A stretch of DNA of 64,000 bases. Origin: Pseudarthrobacter raffinosi (lineage in GTDB: Bacteria; Actinomycetota; Actinomycetes; Actinomycetales; Micrococcaceae). The stretch lies in the NCBI RefSeq assembly GCF_023913735.1, contig NZ_JAMXBH010000006.1, positions 62,001-126,000 of the forward strand, written 5' to 3'. Shown here one piece after another: positions 52,505 to 62,109 of this stretch. Made by a program: the position numbers and the translations under genes. Position 1 is the first letter of the stretch. Every line of letters starts with the position of its first letter. Below the pieces are notes generated by a model. The model saw nothing but the letters and a program-made list of their open reading frames with translations, was not told the origin of the DNA and did no database searches.

Positions 52505-53375
52505 AGACTGGGGGGAACGAGGTGAACTCGGCCTTGGCACCCAACCGCTTGGCCATCACGTCGATGGCCGGCTGGTTCTGGTCCACACACACGAACTTCC
52601 GGTCCAGTTTGGCCGCCACGGCGCCCAGGGTTCCGGAACCGGCGAAGAAGTCCAGGCACCAGTCACCGGGCCGGCTTGACGCCGACACCACACGGCGGAT
52701 GAGGCCCTCGGGCTTCTGCGTGGGGTAGCCGGTTTTTTCCTTGCCTGTGGGGGAGACGATGGTGTGCCACCAGACGTCGGTGGGCAGCTTCCCGAGCTCC
52801 CGCTTCGCCGGTGTCACCAGGCCCGGCGCCATGTACGGCTCGCGGTCCACCTCGGCGTTGTCGAAGTGGTATTTCGCCGGGTTCTTGACGTACACGAGGA
52901 TATTGTCGTGCTTGGTGGGCCAGCGGTACTTGGCGCGGGCACCGTAGTCGTAGGCCCAGATGATCTCATTGAGGAAGCATTCCCGGCCGAAGATCGCGTC
53001 AAGCATCACCTTGGCGTAATGGACCTCCCGGTAATCCAGGTGGAGGTACAGCGTGCCGTCGTCAGCCAGCAGCCGCCAGGCCTCCACGAGCCGGGGTTCC
53101 AGGAATGACCAGTAGTCACTGAAGGCGTCATCGTACCGGTGCAGGGCGCCCTTGATGGTGTCGTAGGAACGCCCCTTGAAGCCCACGCGGTCGCCGTCAC
53201 CGTCGGTGTTCAGCACCATCCGGGTTTCCTGGCGCTTCTGGACCCTGCCGGTGTTGAACGGCGGGTCAACGTATATCAAGGTGAAGGCGCCGTCCGGCAG
53301 CGAGGGGAGGAACTCCGCGTTGTCCGCGTGAACCACCAGGTTGCTGCCGTCCGGCGCCCAGACGGTGTCAGTCAT
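52503..53375 (-). CDS. Site-specific DNA methyltransferase (N4/N6, beta-type order)
   Basis: A 290-residue amino-methyltransferase. Catalytic motif IV is DPPFNTG (37-43); the SAM motif FAGSGT (244-249) comes later, the order of the beta class. The target-recognition part would be about 60-200, with HLDYREVHYAKVMLD and WPTKHDNILVYVK as in type III Mod-like enzymes. No restriction gene is near. It begins 8 bases after the DEAD-box helicase stop on the same strand, so the two are probably co-transcribed. Methylated sequence unknown. Confidence 0.9.
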   Translation of the reverse strand: MTDTVWAPDGSNLVVHADNAEFLPSLPDGAFTLIYVDPPFNTGRVQKRQETRMVLNTDGDGDRVGFKGRSYDTIKGALHRYDDAFSDYWSFLEPRLVEAWRLLADDGTLYLHLDYREVHYAKVMLDAIFGRECFLNEIIWAYDYGARAKYRWPTKHDNILVYVKNPAKYHFDNAEVDREPYMAPGLVTPAKRELGKLPTDVWWHTIVSPTGKEKTGYPTQKPEGLIRRVVSASSRPGDWCLDFFAGSGTLGAVAAKLDRKFVCVDQNQPAIDVMAKRLGAKAEFTSFPPV

Positions 53376-53383
53376 CGAGGCTG

Positions 53384-55078
53384 TTATGCCTCGGTGCTGC
53401 GCTGCTGCGGGCCGTTGTCGGCACCGGCCACCACTTCGCCGTTGCGGCGGCGGGTGCGGGTCCGGCTGCGGCGGGCACGGGGGTCCACTTCGCCTTCGGC
53501 CGGAGCCGCAGCAACCGGTTCGGGGGCAGGGCTGGTGCCGGCGGTCGCCGCATCAGAGGTACGACGACGGCGGTCACCGGAGCGTCCGCCGGGCTCGCTG
53601 GTGCGGCGGCTGCTGCTGTCGCGAGCACCGGAGCGGCCGGCGTCGCGGCTGTTGTCGCGCCCGCCATCACGGGCGCCGCTGGGACGGGTGTTCTTTTTGC
53701 CGGTCTCGCCCAGGTCCTCGAGGACCTCGGCGTCGACGCCGGCCAGCACGCGCTTGTTGCGGGGCAGGCGGCCCTTGGTGCCTTCCGGGATGTCCAGCTC
53801 TTCGTACAGGTGCGGCGACGAGGAGTACGTTTCCACGGGCTCCGGAACGCTGAGTCCCAGGGCCTTGTTGATCAGGCCCCAGCGCGGCATGTCGTCCCAG
53901 TCAACGAAGGTCACTGCTGTGCCCTTGTTGCCGGCGCGGCCGGTGCGGCCCACCCGGTGCAGGTAGATCTTTTCGTCTTCAACGCACTGGTAGTTGATGA
54001 CGTGCGTGACGTCGTCGACGTCGATGCCGCGGGCGGCGACGTCAGTGGCCACCAGGACGTCCACCTTGTTGTTGCGGAAGGCACGGAGCGCCTGCTCGCG
54101 GGCGCCCTGGCCCAGGTCACCGTGGATGGCGGCGGCGGCGAAGCCGCGGTCCACGAGCTCCTCGGCAACCTTCGCGGCGGTGCGCTTGGTTTTGGTGAAA
54201 ATGATGGTCCGGCCGCGGCCGCGTGCCTGCAGGATGCGGGCAACGACCTCGATCTTGTCCATGCTGTGCGCACGGTAGATGAGCTGACGGATGTCGCGCT
54301 TGGTGAGGCCCTCGTCGTCCGGATCAGCGGCCCGGATGTGGGTGGGCTGCGTCATGTAGCGGCGGGCCATGGCGATGACCGGGCCGGGCATGGTGGCAGA
54401 GAACAGCAGGGTCTGGCGGACTGCAGGGGTACCGGCGATGAGGGTTTCCACGTCCGGCAGGAAGCCGAGGTCCAGCATTTCGTCGGCCTCGTCAAGGATG
54501 ACCATCTTGACGTTCTTCAGGACCAGGTGCTTCTGCTTGTAGAGGTCGATGAGGCGGCCGGGAGTACCGACAACTACCTCGACGCCGTTCTGCAGGGCCT
54601 CCACCTGGGGCTCGTAGGCACGGCCGCCGTAGATGGTGGTGATACGGGCGTTCCGCTTGCGGGAAGCGTTCTGGAGATCATTGGCCACCTGGACGGCCAG
54701 CTCGCGCGTGGGCACGATAACCAGGGCCTGCGGTGCACCCGGAACGGCGAGCTTGTCGTAGCCGGCGTCGTCCGGACCCACCACGCGCTGCAGCGCGGGA
54801 ATGCCGAAGCCGAGGGTCTTGCCGGTGCCGGTCTTGGCCTGCCCGATGATGTCGTGGCCCGAAAGCGCCACCGGCAGGGTCATGGCCTGGATGGGGAAGG
54901 GGTGGGTGATCCCGGCGTCGGCGAGGGACTCCACGATGTCGGCGCGGACGTTGTAGTCAGCGAAGGATTTCTCCTCGATCTCGTGCGGCTTCTCGTCCGA
55001 GATGATGGTTTCTTCAGGTTCGATCGTCTCGATGCCGGAGTCGTCAGTCAGGATCTGGTGGGTATGCAATTCACTCAC
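53384..55078 (-). CDS. DEAD-box RNA helicase
   Basis: A 564-residue helicase. Q-motif FPIQAMTLP, motif I AKTGTGKT (81-88), PTRELA, TPGRLID, DEAD, SAT, and C-terminal ARGIDVDDV and HRVGRTGR are all present. A long basic tail from about 460, with Arg/Asp/Ser repeats and RRSRTRTRRR, probably binds RNA. Start is GTG. Resembles the CsdA/RhlE-type helicases that act in ribosome assembly and RNA decay at low temperature. A long leader precedes it. Confidence 0.94.
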   Translation of the reverse strand: MSELHTHQILTDDSGIETIEPEETIISDEKPHEIEEKSFADYNVRADIVESLADAGITHPFPIQAMTLPVALSGHDIIGQAKTGTGKTLGFGIPALQRVVGPDDAGYDKLAVPGAPQALVIVPTRELAVQVANDLQNASRKRNARITTIYGGRAYEPQVEALQNGVEVVVGTPGRLIDLYKQKHLVLKNVKMVILDEADEMLDLGFLPDVETLIAGTPAVRQTLLFSATMPGPVIAMARRYMTQPTHIRAADPDDEGLTKRDIRQLIYRAHSMDKIEVVARILQARGRGRTIIFTKTKRTAAKVAEELVDRGFAAAAIHGDLGQGAREQALRAFRNNKVDVLVATDVAARGIDVDDVTHVINYQCVEDEKIYLHRVGRTGRAGNKGTAVTFVDWDDMPRWGLINKALGLSVPEPVETYSSSPHLYEELDIPEGTKGRLPRNKRVLAGVDAEVLEDLGETGKKNTRPSGARDGGRDNSRDAGRSGARDSSSRRTSEPGGRSGDRRRRTSDAATAGTSPAPEPVAAAPAEGEVDPRARRSRTRTRRRNGEVVAGADNGPQQRSTEA

Positions 55079-55370
55079 AGGGGAGTTTCCTTATTCATTC
55101 GGGCATTGGCGCTGCCTGCTCAACGGGCCGGCCAAAGTGGCCGTTCCGGAGCACGCTCGAAGCGCGCAAGCAAATCCAGTGGAAGCCGATCGCGGGCTAT
55201 CAAAATGCTGGCACTGGTGACCAACGGGTGCATCTCAAGATCGCGTAGGGGCGGGCTTGTTGAATTCAAATCAAGGAAATCAACGACCGGGCATCCATAT
55301 CTACTTCTTCAGTCTAGCCGCACGGACCCTGAATCCCGGCTTTGGGCCGATCAGGCAGCGCGGAAATCGT
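55079..55370 (-). other. Leader/promoter region of the DEAD-box helicase
   Basis: This 292-base gap holds no gene I can support and no tRNA. On the reverse strand TAGACT (55316-55311) is a candidate -10, implying a leader of about 225 bases. The inverted CGGCC/GGCCG and Cys-codon-free low-pyrimidine tract near 55120-55200 can fold, but I could not match a known RNA family. Long leaders are usual for cold-induced helicases. Confidence 0.4.
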
Positions 55371-56870
55371 TCAGGCCAGCAGCTCGAAGTGGACCTCGCG
55401 GGCGGCGATATCGGACGAGATCAGGCGGACCCGCACTTTGGTGCCGGATTCCAGGTCGCCGCCGCACCGGGCCGTCACGGCGGGTTCGGCGATCTGGATG
55501 ATCCCCGAGGGGCCGTTTCCATTTTTTGCGGCTCCGTTCTTGGTGCCGTTGCCGTTTTTCCCGTTGCCGTTGTCCTTCTGCGGCTTGGAGCCGGAAATCA
55601 CGATCGCCTCGAACTCCTGGCCCACATGGTTGACCAGGAGTGCGGCCTCCACGGTGTCCAGCGCCATGCGTTCCATCCGCGATGCCAGCTGGTCGGATCC
55701 GGCCATGATCTCCGGCAGGGACGGCAGGGCTTCCCGAGCCCAGGCCGGTACAGGCTTGCCATTGCTCAGGGCTTCGCAGATCACCAGGACAAAGCGGTCG
55801 ATCAGACGCCGGAGCGGTGCCGTGGTGTGGGCATAGGCAGCGCCGATGGCGGACTGGATGGCGTCTTTCGGGACTGTGCCGTCGAACGCCGTGTAGCTGG
55901 CACCGCGGAACAGCATGCCGGCGGAGTGCAGGATGGCCAGTTGCCGGGGTTCGGTCGGGTCAAGGCTGCGGAGGTATTCGCCGTAGCTGATCTTGCCGTC
56001 CCACGGCTTGCCCAATGCCTCAGTCTGGAGACGGAAGTGACGCAGGGAGCGCTCGTCCGGGGCGGGCATGGTGCGCAGGATGCCCACTTCTCCCGCCAGC
56101 ATCAGGTCTGCCGCCGCCATCCCCGTCATCAGGGAGATCTGGGCGTTCCAGTCCTCCACCGGAAGCTGCGGCGCCGCGGCAATCCGGTAGCCGCCGTCGG
56201 GCAGCTGCACGATTTCCTGCTCGGGCATGTTCAGGCTGGCGCCGCCACGCTGCCGCTCCAGTTCAACGCGCTTGAGGCCCACTTCCTTCAGGAGCTGCAG
56301 GACAGGGCCGGCCGTCCCGGCGTCGAATTCGGCCTGGACTCCCTTGTAGCTCAGCTTGGCCCGGCTCCGGATGGTGGCCCTCTGGACGCTCACAGTGGAG
56401 ACCTGCGCGGCGTCGTTCAGCCCGAACTCCCAGACGTAGGCGGAACACAGCTGGCCGGCCAGAAGGCTGCCTGCCCCTTCGCTGATGACTTCCGGGTGCA
56501 GCGGGATACGGCCGTCAGGGGCGTAGAACGTCTGGCCGCGGCGCCGGGTCTCTGCGTCCAGTCCGCCTCCGGGGCGGACAAAGGACGGCACGTCAGCGAT
56601 GGCGTAAAGCACCCGGTAGCCAGTGCCCGCACGCTCGATGAACAGCGCCTGGTCCAGGTCAGTGGACGACGCCGGATCGATAGTGAGGAACGCCACTTCC
56701 GTCAGGTCAGCACCCGGCAACTCGTGCGCGGCCACTGCCGCTTCCGCGTCCCGGACCGCCTCCGCCGGGTAGGGCCCCGGCAGTTCCAGCTCGGTCCGCA
56801 GGGCGCTCAGCGCCGCCGCGAGGTCGTTCGTCTGCTCGTGGACATTGGGGGCCAACCTATGATGTGACAC
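55371..56870 (-). CDS. RNB-domain exoribonuclease (RNase II-like)
   Basis: A 499-residue RNB protein, a 3'-5' exoribonuclease. The catalytic motif reads TIDPASSTDLDQAL: the Asp residues at 65, 71 and 73 are kept, while the fourth Asp of E. coli RNase II is Gln74. GTGYRVLYAIADV, FYAPDGRIPLHPEVIS and GAAYAHTTAPLRRLIDRF (substrate channel) follow. It lacks obvious cold-shock domains at the N-terminus. The C-terminal 80 residues carry a Gly/Asn/Lys-rich insertion (about 425-450). GTG start with TAACCT 7 bases before it; the frame stays open upstream but without family sequence. Confidence 0.88.
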   Translation of the reverse strand: MSHHRLAPNVHEQTNDLAAALSALRTELELPGPYPAEAVRDAEAAVAAHELPGADLTEVAFLTIDPASSTDLDQALFIERAGTGYRVLYAIADVPSFVRPGGGLDAETRRRGQTFYAPDGRIPLHPEVISEGAGSLLAGQLCSAYVWEFGLNDAAQVSTVSVQRATIRSRAKLSYKGVQAEFDAGTAGPVLQLLKEVGLKRVELERQRGGASLNMPEQEIVQLPDGGYRIAAAPQLPVEDWNAQISLMTGMAAADLMLAGEVGILRTMPAPDERSLRHFRLQTEALGKPWDGKISYGEYLRSLDPTEPRQLAILHSAGMLFRGASYTAFDGTVPKDAIQSAIGAAYAHTTAPLRRLIDRFVLVICEALSNGKPVPAWAREALPSLPEIMAGSDQLASRMERMALDTVEAALLVNHVGQEFEAIVISGSKPQKDNGNGKNGNGTKNGAAKNGNGPSGIIQIAEPAVTARCGGDLESGTKVRVRLISSDIAAREVHFELLA

Positions 56871-56883
56871 GAAAATCAGGTTA
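56871..56883 (-). promoter_or_regulatory. Leaderless -10 element of the RNB gene
   Basis: On the reverse strand TAACCT (56883-56878) is followed by 7 bases and the GTG start. Confidence 0.4.
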
Positions 56884-56934
56884 GCTCGATTTCCACGGAT
56901 CGTGCACGCCCGCCGCACGCCACGCGGTGGATTG

Positions 56935-57711
56935 TCAGGATGCGCCGGCGTCCAGGGCCGCCAGAAGTGCCACGGCCGCCGCTGCGGGGTCCGAGGCTTC
57001 GGTGATGGCACGCACCACAACAATCCTGCCGGCGCCGGCCTCCACCACCTGCTCCACGTTGCCGAGATCGATGCCTCCGATGGCAAACCAGGGCAGCGTG
57101 GCCTGGGTGCCACCGGCAGCGCGGACGGCTTCGGCCGCGTACCGCACCAGGTCAAGGCCGACGGCGGCCCGGCCCGGTTTCGTCGGCGTGGCCCAGACCG
57201 GTCCTACGCAGAAGTAGTCCAGGCCGCCTTGGTCAGTCAGCCCACCGGACAGCCGGATGGCCCCTTCGATCTGCTCGGCGGTGTGCGTGGAAAGGCCGAT
57301 CGCGGCTGGTGCCCCGAGCAGCGTGCGGGCGGAAGCGACCGGCAGATCCTTCTGCCCGATGTGGAAGACGGGGGCGCCGGACAGCAGCGCGATATCGGCA
57401 CGGTCATTGACTGCCCACAGCTTTCCGTGGCGTTCGGCCGCGGCCTGAAGCACGGCCAGCAGCTCCAGCTCCTCGGCTGCCTCGATGGCCTTGTCCCGGA
57501 GCTGGATGATGTCCACGCCGCCGGCAAACGCCGCGTCCACAAACTCGCCAAAGTCCCCGCGGTCCCGGCGCGCGTCGGTGCACAGGTACAGCTTGACGCT
57601 GTGCGGGAGGCCGGTGTTTGTGCCGCCGGCGGGGTCTGTTCCGGTCAAGGATTCGGGAGCGGCGGAGGGGGCGGAGGGCGTGCCTGCCGCGGCGAAGGAT
57701 TGCGCGTTCAT
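56935..57711 (-). CDS. thiE: Thiamine-phosphate synthase
   Basis: A 258-residue ThiE, joining the thiazole and pyrimidine phosphates into thiamin phosphate. VDIIQLRDK (about 71-79), [31 protein letters not shown], and the phosphate-binding [10 protein letters not shown] and [11 protein letters not shown] are all present. The N-terminal 40 residues are an extra Ala/Pro-rich extension. TAGGCT lies 7 bases before the ATG. It is divergent from thiO and, being leaderless, would not carry the riboswitch. Confidence 0.95.
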   Translation of the reverse strand: MNAQSFAAAGTPSAPSAAPESLTGTDPAGGTNTGLPHSVKLYLCTDARRDRGDFGEFVDAAFAGGVDIIQLRDKAIEAAEELELLAVLQAAAERHGKLWAVNDRADIALLSGAPVFHIGQKDLPVASARTLLGAPAAIGLSTHTAEQIEGAIRLSGGLTDQGGLDYFCVGPVWATPTKPGRAAVGLDLVRYAAEAVRAAGGTQATLPWFAIGGIDLGNVEQVVEAGAGRIVVVRAITEASDPAAAAVALLAALDAGAS

Positions 57712-57724
57712 GGAATCCAGCCTA
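57712..57724 (-). promoter_or_regulatory. Leaderless -10 element of thiE
   Basis: On the reverse strand TAGGCT (57724-57719) is followed by 7 bases and the ATG. Confidence 0.45.
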
Positions 57725-57731
57725 AGTCCCC

Positions 57732-57737
57732 TAAACT
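57732..57737 (+). promoter_or_regulatory. -10 element of the thiO operon
   Basis: TAAACT stands 7-8 bases before the riboswitch begins, so the aptamer starts the transcript. Confidence 0.45.
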
Positions 57738-57743
57738 GGGCGG

Positions 57744-57845
57744 GTACTGCGGGAGCCCGTTGCAGCCGTCACAAAGCGGCCGGGCTGAGAGGGCGTCAGA
57801 GCCGACCGCTTGACCTGATCCGGCTAGTACCGGCGTAGGGAAGGA
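57744..57845 (+). promoter_or_regulatory. TPP (THI-box) riboswitch
   Basis: The aptamer consensus is clear: CGGGAGCCCG (about 57749-57758) forms part of the first arm, GGGCTGAGAGGGCG (57782 on) carries the conserved CUGAGA, and GACCGCTTGACCTGATCC with CCGGCGTAGGGAAG closes the other arm (57804-57843). The final GGGAAGGA is also the thiO Shine-Dalgarno sequence, so TPP binding should block translation of thiO-thiS-thiG. Confidence 0.93.
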
Positions 57846-57849
57846 ACAT

Positions 57850-59192
57850 ATGCCCCCCGCAATAAGCAGCCCACCTGAGCCTGCACCAGCCAGCCCGGCC
57901 ACCGCCCTGCACGCGGACGTGGCCGTCATCGGCGGCGGAGTCATCGGCCACGCCATAGCCTGGGAAGTCCGGCGGTCCGGCCGTTCCGTCGTGCTGATCG
58001 ATGACGCGCCCGGCAACGGCGCCAGCTGGGCAGCCGCCGGCATGCTGGCCCCTGTGAGCGAACTGCACTACCAGGAGGAAGACCTCCTTGAGCTGATGCT
58101 GGCATCCTCCGGCCTGTGGCCTGCCTTTGCGGCGGACCTCGCCCTGGCCGGGGCTGGTGATACGGGATATCTGACGACGCCGACCCTCGCCATCGGCGCG
58201 GACGCTGCGGACCGCCGGGCACTGATGGACCTCCGGGCCGTGCAGCAGGCCAGCGGCCTGGTGGTGGAACCCCTGACTGTCCGTGAGGCCAGGACCAGGG
58301 AATCCCTGCTCAGCCCGGCCATATCCTGCGCCCTGGACATCCCCGCCGACCACCAGGTGGATCCGCGGAAACTCGTGGCGTGCCTCCAGGAAGTCCTGGC
58401 CATCCACGAACCGGGAGAAGGAACAGCCGTGGCAGGGGCCCGCGCGGGATTCGCCGTTGACCAACGTGCCGCTGCCCTGCTCTGGGAGGACGGCCGCGTC
58501 ATCGGCGTGAAGCTCGCCCACGGCGGAACTGTCCAGGCCCGGGAGACCATCGTGGCCAACGGATTGCAGGCGGGGTCGCTGGCTGGCCTGCCGGGTGGGC
58601 TGCACCTGCCCCTGCGGCCCGTCTACGGTGACATCCTGCGGCTGGCTGTTCCGCGGCACCTGCGCCCGCTCCTCACCTCCACTGTCCGCGGAATGGTCCA
58701 TGGTGTGCCGGTCTACATCGTTCCCCGGCAGGACGGCACGGTGGTGATCGGGGCTACGCAGCGAGAAGACGCGCTCGCCGGGACGGGCGACGCCGCTGTC
58801 TCGGCGGGCGGCGTCTACCAGTTGCTGCGGGACGCCCAGGTCCTGGTGCCGGCCGTCTCGGAGCTTGAACTCCTGGAATGCACAGCGCGGGCAAGGCCAG
58901 CGACCCCCGACAACGCGCCTCTCCTCGGCCGCGTACCGGTTTCCGCGCCACGGACGGGGAACACAGCGGACATTGCCGGGCTGATGATTGCCACCGGATT
59001 CTTCCGACACGGAGTGCTGCTTGCTCCGGCGGCGGCGGCCACCTGCCGGGAACTGCTGGATGGCCGGAAGGACCCGCGATGGGGGGCCCTCAGCCCGGCC
59101 CGCTTTTCAGGAGAGCACCACGTAGCCGGCACACAGGCCCCACGCAAGGACATCAGCAGCACGAAGGACGTCGACCCACAAAAGGAATCAGC

Positions 59193-59196
<4 letters not shown>
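57850..59196 (+). CDS. thiO: Glycine oxidase ThiO
   Basis: A 448-residue FAD-dependent oxidase that makes the glycine imine used by ThiG. The FAD motif is VAVIGGGVIGHAIAWEV (about 25-41). ASWAAAGMLAP, RPVYGDILRL and the C-terminal TGFFRHGVLLAPAAA are typical. The last 40 residues are a hydrophilic tail absent from many relatives. ATG is 6 bases after the riboswitch's purine-rich end. The stop overlaps thiS (ATGA). Confidence 0.92.
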
Positions 59197-60249
<1,053 letters not shown>

Positions 60250-60321
60250 GCCGTTTTCTCTAGGCCTGGCGCCCTCAACCAAACGCCGGGGCGGCTCACC
60301 GGACGAGCCAAGGAGGCCGCT

Positions 60322-60648
60322 GTGGCCGGCAAGGAACACAAACTCACCAGGGAGCGGATCGACGCCGTCCTCGAGGCGCTGCCCGACTGGCGGTACCGGC
60401 TGGGCGGGCTGGTCACTGTCTATAAGACGCCGACGGCGGCCGCCGCACTGGAGCTGATTGCCGCCGTCGGACGTCTCGCGGAACAGCAGAACCACCATCC
60501 GGACCTTGAGTGGCGCTACAACAAGGTCCATCTCCGCTACACGTCCCACGACGCCGGCGGCGAGGTCACTGAGCGGGATGCCGCTGCTGCAGCGGCAGTG
60601 AGTGCGGCTGCGGCACGGCTCGGCGCCACAGCCCAGCCGGTGGGTTAA
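60322..60648 (+). CDS. 4a-hydroxytetrahydrobiopterin dehydratase-like protein
   Basis: A 108-residue PCD/DCoH-family protein. The active-site pattern HHPDLEWRYNKVHLRYTSHD (58-77) supplies the three histidines (58, 59, 76) that bind the pterin. AAGGAGG lies just before the GTG start. No phenylalanine hydroxylase is near, so the role may be pterin recycling for another enzyme or molybdopterin-related. It follows thiG by 72 bases and may share its transcript. Confidence 0.9.
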   Translation: MAGKEHKLTRERIDAVLEALPDWRYRLGGLVTVYKTPTAAAALELIAAVGRLAEQQNHHPDLEWRYNKVHLRYTSHDAGGEVTERDAAAAAAVSAAAARLGATAQPVG

Positions 60649-60664
60649 GCCGCCGGGTTAAAGG

Positions 60665-60704
60665 ACCCGTGACCACGCACCCTGCTGGGGTGGTGGTCAC
60701 GGGT
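60665..60704 (+). terminator. Terminator after the thi/PCD genes
   Basis: A 17-bp stem (60665-60682 with 60688-60704) with one bulged base begins 17 bases after the PCD stop. No T-run. Confidence 0.7.
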
Positions 60705-60726
60705 ACTTAAGGAAAAAGGGCGCGGC

Positions 60727-61029
60727 CTAAAGCTTGAGCGCCTGCGTCAGCCGCCGCGTATCGTGGCTTTCGCGCGTCCGGCCCAGGTAGATGACCGTCC
60801 CGATGGCAGCGACGGTGCCGAGCGCCATGGGCAGGACCCAGGGAATCCACGTCAGGCCCGGCTGGTAGCCAAAACCTGCCGCGATGAAAATGATCCAGCT
60901 GACCGCGCCCACCACCACGGCAACCCCTGCGGGCAACCCTGTGCCGTACCGCGTATGGCGCTTGTCATTGGCCCAGACAACAAAGCCTGCGGCCGCTGTG
61001 ACCAGGACAACGATGGTCAGCGAAAGCAT
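60727..61029 (-). CDS. Small hypothetical membrane protein
   Basis: A 100-residue protein with three membrane helices: about 2-20 (LSLTIVVLVTAAAGFVVWAN), 34-55 (GVAVVVGAVSWIIFIAAGFGY) and 63-84 (WVLPMALGTVAAIGTVIYLG), then a basic tail. No family I recognise. GAGGAG lies 6-11 bases before the ATG at 61029; longer in-frame starts only read through from the neighbouring gene. It lies 55 bases after the DUF3107 gene on the same strand and may be co-transcribed. Confidence 0.75.
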   Translation of the reverse strand: MLSLTIVVLVTAAAGFVVWANDKRHTRYGTGLPAGVAVVVGAVSWIIFIAAGFGYQPGLTWIPWVLPMALGTVAAIGTVIYLGRTRESHDTRRLTQALKL

Positions 61030-61084
61030 GGAATCTCCTCGGAAAGCAGCGGCCAGCCGCCAAAGGGGGCTGGCCGCGGACGTG

Positions 61085-61309
61085 CTAGAACTGGCCGAAA
61101 CCGACCTTGCGGGCCTCTTCGGCGCCGATTTCCACGTAGCCCAGGGCGTTGCCGGGAACGATGATGATGCGTCCCTTGTCGTCCTTGAGGCGGAGTTCGG
61201 TGCCCTTGGTGATGGCTTCTTCAACGACCGTGGCTACAGCGTCAGCATCCTGAGCCGATTCCAATATGATTTCGCGGCCAATGTTCTGAATGCCGATCTT
61301 AATTTCCAA
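61085..61309 (-). CDS. DUF3107 family protein
   Basis: A 74-residue protein, MEIKIGIQNIGREIILES then LKDDKGRIIIVPGNALGYVEIG, the DUF3107 pattern of actinobacteria. Function unknown. Start is TTG, with GGGAGG about 9 bases upstream. The TetR-type gene begins upstream on the same strand, and the order TetR-DUF3107 is common in the group. Confidence 0.92.
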   Translation of the reverse strand: MEIKIGIQNIGREIILESAQDADAVATVVEEAITKGTELRLKDDKGRIIIVPGNALGYVEIGAEEARKVGFGQF

Positions 61310-61359
61310 AAGGGGGCCTCCCAGCCAATCAAAGTTTCTTGGGTTCTCTTATTTGTAGT

Positions 61360-62025
61360 CTAGGACTCTTTGGGGAAGCGAGAGATTCCGCGCCAAGCTA
61401 AACGGTAAATGAGGTCGCTGGCCACATCGAGGTCCAGGTTCCCGTCCGTTTCCAGCCAGTAACGCGCGCTGACCTGGGCCATTCCGGCCAGGCCACGGCC
61501 CAGAAGCTGCGCCTCCAGGGGGGGCAGCTTGGTGTCCTCGGCAATCACGCGGGCAACGGCGTCCGCGAATGTCTTGTTGAATGTCTCGAGGCGTGAACTG
61601 ACATCGGGATCGTTAATGAGGTCCGATTCGAAGACCAGGCGGTGTGCTTGGTCGTCGCTTGCGATGAAGCGGTAGTAGGCGCGCATCACCGCCTGGACAC
61701 GTTCGTCATTGTCGGTGGTGGAGCTCAACGCACCAAGCATCAGGTCCGTCAGCGACGCTAGATGGCTGTCCAGCAGGGCAAGATACAGCTCCCGTTTGGA
61801 CGGGAAGTGCTGGTACAGCACCGGTTTGCTGACATGGGCCGTTTCGGCGATTTCATCCATGGCGGCGCCATGGTAGCCGTTGGCGACAAAAACCTCCTGC
61901 GCCGCAGCGAGGAGCTGCGCCCGGCGCTCATCCCGGGGAAGCCGGGCGGACCTCTGGCCCGCCGTCCGTTGAGGTGCGGCGGGTTCGCCGCCGGACGCCG
62001 GGTCAGCCCGTGCTTCATGGACCAC
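61360..62025 (-). CDS. TetR family transcriptional regulator
   Basis: A 221-residue regulator. Residues 30-75 form the HTH domain (RAQLLAAAQEVFVANGYHGAAMDEIAE, in part, then VSKPVLYQHFPSKRELYLALL). The C-terminal ligand domain is of the TetR_C type seen with DUF3107 neighbours. Start is GTG. The first 27 residues are a Pro/Ala/Arg-rich extension. It is divergent from moeZ across 84 bases. Targets unknown; moeZ and DUF3107 are the natural candidates. Confidence 0.9.
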   Translation of the reverse strand: MVHEARADPASGGEPAAPQRTAGQRSARLPRDERRAQLLAAAQEVFVANGYHGAAMDEIAETAHVSKPVLYQHFPSKRELYLALLDSHLASLTDLMLGALSSTTDNDERVQAVMRAYYRFIASDDQAHRLVFESDLINDPDVSSRLETFNKTFADAVARVIAEDTKLPPLEAQLLGRGLAGMAQVSARYWLETDGNLDLDVASDLIYRLAWRGISRFPKES

Positions 62026-62098
62026 AGTTGCCCTACTTTCCCTTGCCGTTACCTACACAATACTGCGCGGTAATATGACCGGGCGGTATCTCGGGGCA

Positions 62099-62109
62099 TA
62101 CATTGAAGT
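62099..62109 (+). promoter_or_regulatory. Leaderless -10 element of moeZ
   Basis: TACATT (62099-62104) is followed by 5 bases and the ATG. Confidence 0.35.

Noticed and set aside
53810..55501. A 563-codon plus-strand frame opposite the DEAD-box helicase
   Set aside because: All helicase motifs are on the minus strand; this frame also crosses the helicase leader.
55257..56867. A 536-codon plus-strand frame opposite the RNB gene
   Set aside because: The RNB catalytic motifs are on the minus strand; no motif in this frame.
56871..57155. N-terminal extension of the RNB protein to 57155
   Set aside because: It is antisense-like sequence overlapping thiE in another frame; the GTG at 56870 has a leaderless promoter and family sequence begins there.
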